Assembly: GCA_024036415.1 (NCBI GenBank)
Contig: JAMWET010006982.1
Coordinates: 206,001 to 270,000, forward strand
DNA: 64,000 bases
Direction: 5' to 3'
From: Prochilodus magdalenae
Taxonomy: Eukaryota; Chordata; Actinopteri; Characiformes; Prochilodontidae
Within the stretch, counting starts at the first letter, position 1. Every line of letters begins with the position of its first letter. Shown here in pieces: positions 28,335 through 37,300 of the stretch. A program made the translations under genes and the position numbers. The notes beneath the pieces were generated by a model. It saw only the letters and a list, made by a program, of their open reading frames with translations, was not told the DNA's origin and did no database searches.

Positions 28335-31300
28335 GGGGGCGGGGGGGGGGGGGGGGGTGACCAACTGTATTCGCAGTAAAGGGGGGAGATATCAGGTGTC
28401 AACCAACATGCAAGGAGAGTTGTTACTGATGGCTTTGTATTTTCCTGTTGTGTGTATGTGCATTCCTTCCTTCCAGAGTGCAACAGCAGTGCCCAGCCCA
28501 GCGAGCGGGAATCTTCCTCCTGGAGAGGGGATGCCAGTACCTCCTGGATTTTTCCAAGTACACTCATACAAATGCAGACACATACAACCAGTAGTAATAA
28601 TGCAGGGAAGCATTCTTTAATCATGAAAACTATAATCATATAAAACTATGGACTGATAAAAGACCTCTACTCTAAGGGAGCAAAACATCTCAAATTCACT
28701 GACACAATGCTAATTAAAGTTTGTGTGGTTTATTTGTACACTGACAGTAAATCTCATTTACACTGTATTCTTCCCTGAAACTACAGCGCTATTGTGTGAT
28801 ATCGGGAATTTGTGAAATCAAGAGGAAGCCTGTGTGCTTGTACTTGTTTAGCTGTGTTTTGTTTTTTCTCTTGCAAAGCCCTATGCGGGCTACTCCCCTG
28901 CACGCGTGCCAATAACAATACTCTGGAGTTCATCAGCGAGGAATTTGTGGGGATCCACTGAGAGAGCAGAGCATAAACAGATTGATTTAGTGTCAGCAGC
29001 TGAACTCCAAGCTGCTCTCCTGCCCCACTAATGAGAACTGACAGCCCTCATTCACATTCTGCAGCTCAGCTTTCAGAAAAAGCTGTAGTGCTCTACCTTT
29101 AGTGCAGTTCAGCCTAACATTCTCTTTTATACATGTCACTCGTCCTGTGCTCAGTTCAAATCCTCAAAGAAACTGTTTTGATATTATTGCTGCTGTATGT
29201 CTACAAGCAGAACGTAGTACTGGGTGGTGTATAGATCAAGTTCAATCAGGATTAACCTGAAAAGAATGTCCTTTTAAAACAATGGCTTACAGGCTTCACC
29301 TGTTTTCTTCAGTTCAGCTTCTTTTAAACTGCCCCCAAAATGAGGATTACACAGTACTGTAACTGTTAACCAGCCTCACATTTAGATGTGCAGCACTGTG
29401 CAAAAGTGCTTCAAACTTCAAATGTACTTAAAGGCGGTTTTCACTGGCAGTTAAAAAAGGCTGGTCTCTGACTTTGGCACAGTTGTTATTTCAACTGTAC
29501 TTCAGGACATTCTGAACCAACCTACAAACATGATGTAAGCTGCAGTTAGGTGAGCTTTTTTTCCTACCAGTATCAGTAAATGATTAAAGGTAATTTAGCA
29601 CCAGTACTGATTTCTGCAACAATTACCCAGCACTAATAGCAGCAGTTTGCTTGAAATATGGAATTCTATACAATAAAAACGAGCATGGTTACAATGACCA
29701 TTAAAGGTAGGTAAAATGCTATCGTCTGGTAGTCTTGACATTTTCACCATGTTGGAATTATAAGCAGTAATATTATACATGTGGAAATAAATACTGTGTC
29801 TAAGAGCAGTTATGTATATGCGCATTGATTTACTGTTAACTCATCTTTTATCAATGAAGCAGAAGAATATAAACCCAGGCCAACATTTTTATAAAGCCAT
29901 TACCTGATTTTATGCTCCACAGCTGCTCAGGGTAAAGGAGGTTACGGAAGTGACTGTTGCCAGTAAAGGATGATTTGACCAATGTTGCACAGTTAGCTGA
30001 TGAAAGTCATTCTTGCATTGCCCTCTGGTGGTGTAATTTAGAGCGGATCATTAACAGCTTTCACTGCTGTTTTAAAGATTGCCTACTTTAAAAAGTGCAT
30101 GGCTTAATAATGCAACAAGTACAGTCTACTCGCAGTGGGATATGAGGGCGTGCTGAATATCTTCCAAAAAGGCTGTAAATCTCTGTCCTCACAGAAACCC
30201 TTTAAAAAAACATGAGATCTCATATTTCATCATAACTCCAATTATTGTGGTACAGTTATCAATTATTAAATACACTGAATGTACAAATCTGACTAAGGAA
30301 ACATGGCACTTTAATAAACGTGTGTTGTATTTTTGAATTGGGAAATTTCTAGAGAATTTTAGTTTGACACAAAAATTATTTCATACTTTACTGACCTTTA
30401 TTCTTATAGTCAATTCCTAGTCCATTTAAAACAGTGCTGGTGGGTCACCACCATCAGCCAACTCTATTTTATGTGCTTTGGCCATATCAGCATTTTAAGT
30501 GAATGTATCTTCCCGTCTTGTATGATTGGTTTTTGTGCTTGCGTTTCTACAGCAGTTCATATCCCCTCGCTGCCCTGGCGGTCCCAGAGGTCCTCTCAGA
30601 ATACCTGGTCAGGTACATTCTTACACTTTTTCACTTCATACAGCAAGTTCTTGGCCTTCTGTAAGGCTGTGAGATGCTAACTATGTTTTGGGGGGCTGAA
30701 GGCGCCCTCCATTGATTGGCTGAGGTTTATGGATTAAAAGTGAAACTGTAGAGGTGGTAAGAGCTGCTTTTAGGTAGGTAGGTTGGGGTGGTGGGGTGTA
30801 AAAACTTTATCCTGGAGAACAGAAAGAGAAGATATTAAATGAGAATACCACTGATTTTTACATTTTTAGAGAAGGTTCATTTAGCATTGTTTAGAGTAAT
30901 GTTAATAAGAATCAGACACTGAAGAGCTGAATGCATCTAAAAGGTCCCTCACAGAAAATTATTACATACATTGGTCGTAGATGCATTCCCTGATGCCCGA
31001 AACATTGTTTTATGATCTCAGATAAGGTTTCTGCCTAAAACATTTTGCCTAAAAATCACTTAATGATGGAGAGGCACCAACAAACAAATCCTACTTTTTC
31101 AGACTTACCATTGTACCATTGCAAGCACGATCATATTACATATAAAAGCTCAGAAGGCGTGTAGGTTTGCTGCTGGTTTTGGATAGATGCATTTGTTTTG
31201 AGAACGTCTTTGTGATCCCTGTTTCCTATCAACATTGCTGTAACAATGTTGGAGTGCGTATGTTTCTCTACAGTAAGCATTTTCACATTAAACCACTCTG

Positions 31301-34300
31301 AATTACTGTGCTCACATCTGGACTGAAGGGTTGAATTATGCAGACATTTAGCAGGGATTTTCCATTAGTCTACACTGCCTGTCAAATGCTTGGTGGACTT
31401 TATGCTTTCAAAATGCTTTCACATACAACAGAATGTGTTCTTTGTTGATATGCAATAAATTTCATGTGACCTGGCAATATTTGTGTCAGTGCTACTTGGA
31501 AAATAATGCAAACCTCCACACATTTTATCCTCTTGTTGTAATGTCACCACTATTTGATGATGTCATAAAATACATTTGTTGAGTATTTTATCATCATACT
31601 ATTTAATTAGCTATGCTAACCTTAGTTACTGTGAGCTAGCTACTATCCAACGTTACCTGTACTTGCTACATGATTTCAATCTTTCAATGTAACATGAACC
31701 TCTTCAGCTGGCAAGAAGTGGATAAAATTACACAGCATGGCTGCTACTTGGGGTTGTGATGCTAATAAAGGTGGAGCTGCTCCTCTTTCCAGTCTCTTCA
31801 GGGTTAAATGCTGAGTGAAGCTGCTTGATATTGTTTAAGGTTTGAGAAAATGTTTGGAGTGAAGTATGTAGAAAACTTTTCTTTGAATTGACGTTGCAAC
31901 CTGCCCTTTTAAATACCTGGACGAATTACCTGTTCCACCCGAAATGGGGTCACAGTTTTGTACTGGTGCCTTTTACGGTATTTAAGAAGCATTTAAGGTG
32001 GAACAGGACATTTGATTAAGAGACTGATGAATAAGAAACTCCAGCCTTGTTTAGTCAACATCATGCCCACTGGCTTACAGTTCCTTGAAAATGGTATGAA
32101 AGGTGCCTCCATTTCCTTCACAGTCTGAACCTATTGACTGATTTAAAAATAGCTGCTTTATATTACCAAAATATTTACAGTTATGGAAATAATATTGTGA
32201 TTCTGAAACCTGTACTAGGTGATTAAAAAGTAGCAAGAAATTTGAAATAAATAGAGAGCGGGGTGTCTCCATACATGTATATAGGATGCTTTAGGTTTAG
32301 TCTTTATCATCAAGTTTAATTAATATATGACCGCTTTTCTCCTGACCAGGCAATGGGGCCTGGCAACCAGACGCTGTTAAGTGGGATGGACCCTATGAGA
32401 CAGCCAGGTAAGGATGTCATTGTACAGAACAGGACAGTGTTCTTCTGAGCTTCTCAGGTGCTTAAGTTTCATTCATAAATCTTTCCCAGGTCATCCAAAC
32501 ATGAATGGGCCAATGCAGAGAATGACACCTCCAAGAGGAATGGTTCCTATTGGACCACAGGTGTGAACACCTTCTCATACCTAGTATGGGTGCATATCTG
32601 TTTAATAATTATGTTTAATTGGTGGTGAATTAATAAAGAACTGGAATTGCTTTACAGAACTTTGCTGGTGGAATGAGGCCTCCTGTACATTCATTAATGG
32701 GACCAGCAATACCACCTGGCATGTGAGTGTGCACAGAAACAGAGCTTCCACTTGTGTTTTGACATAAACTGTGTTGTACACCTATTAGTTCTGACCCCGA
32801 AATCTTATTTGTTGAAACATACTTATTATTTGGTCTATTCCAAAATGTTTGCGATGTATTCTAAGCAGTAAACGGTGTCTACAGACATTATCTTAATCAA
32901 CTGGCAAATATTTTAGCTTATTTCAAGACATAATGGTTAAACTACACTGATCAGCCATAACATAAAACCATCCCCTTTATCAGCTCCACTCACCACATAG
33001 GTGCACATGTTGTTGTTTTGCATACTTGGTTAGCCCCCTTCATTCTGTTCTTTAATGGTCAGGACTCCCTCAGGTCCAGCATTGAGCACGTCTACCTCAC
33101 TGTCCGATCTATTAGACACTTCTACCTCACTGTCCGCTCTGTTAGACACTTCTACCTCAGCGTCCGTTCTATTGGACGAATCTATCTCACTGTCCGCTCT
33201 ATTAGAGAGGTCTACCTCACTGTCCGCTCTATTAGACACTTCTACCTCATTGTCCGTTCTATTGGACATGTCTACCTTCTTGGTCTGGCTTGTAGATGTA
33301 AAGTACTGACCATTAAGAAACAGGGTGAAAGGGGACTAACAGTGTATGCAGATAAACAGATGAAACAAGGAAACAGATGAACTACAGTCTGTAATTGTAG
33401 ACCTACAAAGTACTCCTATCTTGTGCATATAAATGAAGCTGATTAAAGTAACAAAAAAAATATATATATATACGTTTTACTTGTCAGCTTCTAATTGTTT
33501 GCAGTGCAGTTGTAGTCACAACAATGGTAACTTTGTGCTGCTGCTTAACTACTTAATGCATAATGGACAAAGGAAAGGTAGCATTTGACTTGCAGCATGT
33601 TTTTAGTCTAATTAGGAAGAACAACAAACTTTTAGGTGAGTTTTGTTGCAACAAGGCACTTTTTTGTCAGCAGTTTTTGCTATTTTGTTACTTTTCAAAA
33701 CTGTGTTGTAGAACACGAGAGGATGTATGTTACCTCACAAAACCCACAGCTTTGCTCTTATTCGCAATTTCTGCCTCTCACATTCTACTGCTTAACATCC
33801 TCATCCTGTATCAGCCTTGCATTTGTGTTCTCTGTTTGCTCGTGGGAGGTTTAACACAAGTATGTGAGCCAGATGCTGTTTGTCTTCTGTTTGTGATGTG
33901 TGTAGGGCTCCGGGAGGAGGGAGGCCTTGGCCAAATCCTCCAAACGCCAACTCAGTGAGTATTCCCGAGTTTTCCAAACCACACACTGACTTCAAATCGT
34001 CCACAACCAGCAGACCATCAATATAAACTATCTGAAAAAACAGTTTGCTTACCGCCTCCCTCTGCTTCTCTCTCCAGATAACATACTCATCTTCATCTCC
34101 GGGCAGTTATACGGTAGGTGCTCACTTGCCAAAGAGTTTTTCTACAAGTAAACAAACATACTGTTCGCTTTATAAGTGCCCATGCATGTTTCTGAGTTTA
34201 GTCAGCATTTTTGTAGGGTCCAGCAGGAGGAGGAGGAGGACCACCAGGCACACCAGTCATGCCCAGTCCAGCAGGTAAACATTCAGTGAGCCCCACCACA

Positions 34301-37300
34301 CCAAAATCTGAGCAGACACATTTGAAAGTTGGTGCCGATGGGCATTTAGTTGTTAACTATAAAAGCAGTCTGAGATTATAGCAGTAGAGTGGTCTACAGA
34401 ACGACTGACTCACCCTCAACCATGTTAGTGTCTGGTGGAGAAAGAGCGTTTTATCATTCATATTGTCTTTAATGACTTACAAACTGCTACATTTAAACGT
34501 TTGTAGCGGTTTGCCTCACATATTCACCAGCTGTGTTACATTATTAATGTGTTCAGCGCTGTATGGCTAGGGGTGCGCAGTGTTGCAAGATACACTGAAG
34601 TAAAAACTGGATGCAAAAGAATGAATTGCACTTCATAGCGCACCTTTCCCTCCCCTAAATACTGAATATCCAGTCAAAGGTTAGAAACTGAAACCAGGCC
34701 CGCAGAGAATTTAGAATTAAAGGAAATGCCGTAGCGTTGTGCCAGGTATTTTTGAATCAGATACCACAGGGATGGGGAGAGAAACTCATTTCCTAAGCTG
34801 AGGACACAGGATAGTCCTGGGACTGATAGAACATTTTGCAGTCCTATTACTATTCATACTTTTGCACTTACTCAAATAAATACTACTAATACTATTTAGT
34901 AATCGTACTTACACCTCTACTGGATAAATACTTTACCAAACATATAGTCTTACCACTGGTTAAGGCTACTATACATGGGTAGGCTAACTTAGAAGCTTAT
35001 TTATTTTCAGCATCTGTGAAATCATATATGTAAACACTGTACTACACCCACCAGCCACTTTATTAGGCACTGCTTCTCGTATCCACACTTTTTATCAGCT
35101 CTACTTACTATATAGATGCATTTTGTAGTTCTACAGTTACAGACTACAGTATATTTCTCTGTATATTTTGTTTACCTGATCCCTTTCACCCTGTTCTTTA
35201 ATTTAATGGACCCCCACAGAGCAGGTATTATGTGGGTGTTGGATCATTCTCAGCACTGCAGTGACACTGATATCATGGTGGTGCATTAGTGTGTGTTGTG
35301 CTGGTGTTTTTAACACCTCAGGGTCACTGCTGGACTGAGAAGAGTCCACCAACCAAATCTATCCAGCCTGATCCACACATGCTAGCGCAACACACAGTAA
35401 CATACCATCACCTCATCAGTGTCACTGCAGTGCTGAGAATGATCCAACACCCACATAATACCTGCTCTGTGGGGGTCCTGAGCATTGCAGAACACTGTGA
35501 ATGAGGATGAACACAGTATACAGAGAAACAGATGCAGTGCAGAAGAATTGTGGAACTACAAAGTGCACCTGTCGGGTAAAATGGACCGCAAGTGCAGAAA
35601 CAAGGAGGTGTGTATGTATGAACTGAGTGGCGGGTGTATAATTTACTATCAAGGAATGACCAGGAATCTGTTTGACTACAGAGTCAACCAACTCAGGGGA
35701 CATGTACAGCGTGATGAATTCTGTCCCCCCAAATGGAAACAGGCCAAATGTAAGTTCCATCTACCTCTTTCTTACAAACATGTTTAAGGTCATTTTTGGT
35801 AGTTTCTAGTACTAATGTGTATGGTGGATGTTAACAGAGCATGCATGGTGTTGGGGGGGTGGTATTTTAATGAGTCACTGACTCACTCACTTTATTGGAA
35901 ATACCTCCACACTTGTTCAGTCATGTGATTATTGAATCAGTCAATTATATGGCAGCAAGACAGTGTATAATGTCAAGCACACAGGGGTCAAGTGTTTCAA
36001 TTAACGTTCACATTGTATATAAAATGAGTGAAATATGGGAGGCATGGATTTTGGTACCTAACAAGATGAAAACTGCTCACATACTGGAATTTACATATGC
36101 AATAGGCTCTAAAGTTTACACAGAACAGTGCAAAAAAATCTAGTGAGCAGCTGCTCTATGCACTGAAATACCTTGTTGGTGTTTAAGGTGAGAGGAAAAC
36201 GGCTTGATTTGATAGAGGTGACAGTAAGGCTACAGCAGCCCAAGTAACCACTCAACACTTTAAAACTGTAGTGATGTCTCTATGCGGGTCGGCAACAGTT
36301 AAAGACCACATCTGGTTCCACTCGCGTTGCCATCCATTGACCTATCCTGCCTTGTGAAACAGTTAAAGCGGGTGTTACAGCCCAACTGAGTACTGTTGGT
36401 ACCTCACAGGTAATGATCACAGGCTATCTGTCTTCTAATCCCTACCTACAGTGAGCTAACCTGTCATCTTAAACTGGTTCCACGAACATGAGTCCTCTGT
36501 CCAGTCAACAAATCTGTCCTTAAGCAAATATTAGTACAGTGCTCCTACTAAAATGTTCAGCAAGTTAGAATAGAATCAAGTGTATGTATTTGTGTGTAAA
36601 TGTTATGGTTTTTTGGCCTTTCAGTTTCCTGTTGGTCCTTGTGCTGATGGTGCAATGGGTGGAGTTGCAGGAATGGAACCTCATCCTCTGAACGGCTCAT
36701 TAGGTATGAGTTGAATGGCTGACACAAACCTGTAGCAGGATGCCACTCTGGTGCCTGATCAGTAGGAACAGAGTGGGCAAGCTGACCAATCAGAGCACAC
36801 TCAGGTCATTGGGAGGTGGGGCTTAAAGACACAGGAGCTCTAACAGAGTGTTTTAGACAGAGGGTGAATACACTATGAGAAAAGTATTGTACTTGATGAA
36901 AGTGAAAATGAAAGCATGTCATATATTCAAAACAGATGAACATTGATTCAGTCCATAAAGCCTCAACATCTCACTTGTCTAGTTTTGGTGTTGTAGTGCA
37001 AATGTTCTTCATTCCAGTTTCTTTTTCTTTTTTATTCACTGTTAGCCACACTAGCGGTTTTTTATCGAAATGTTCCATTCACTCTTGTCTTCATTTTGCC
37101 TTGGCAGCATCAGGTGACATCGACAGCCTCCCCAAGGTAAAAGAAGCATCCTCCATCTATTGAAAGACACTGATTTACTTCCGCATCAACACAATTATTC
37201 AACTCCACATAAAGCCATGTGAGGATGTTGTTTGTATCGTGATGAAAGGTCTGTCCTGACTCCTTTTCACATGTACCAGAGCTCTCCCGGGAACCTAAGT

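Larger units (their letters stand above)
17426..28476 (+). other. ssbp2 intron (11.1 kb)
   Basis: Largest complete intron in the window. Holds AT microsatellites (18153-18218, 19587-19679, 27706-27769, 27845-27890), a CA repeat (21114-21146), a local duplication (20475-20800), a Tc1-like relic (24700-25110) and the poly-G tract (28275-28357). No exon recognised. 25300-26560 has odd composition but no family I know. Confidence 0.85.
32723..33905 (+). other. ssbp2 intron with MITE and minisatellite
   Basis: 1183 bp. Most of it is a MITE copy (about 32942-33452) whose centre has expanded into a 30-bp tandem repeat (33091-33281). The rest, 33453-33905, shows no feature. Confidence 0.8.

Noticed and set aside
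28211..28639. Open frames with poly-Pro (minus) and poly-Gly (plus)
   Set aside because: They are the translation of the poly-G tract. The real coding unit here is the 81-nt ssbp2 exon at 28477-28557.
33018..33380. Overlapping repetitive open frames on both strands
   Set aside because: They arise because the 30-bp minisatellite unit is a multiple of three. No start context, no family, and they sit inside an ssbp2 intron.
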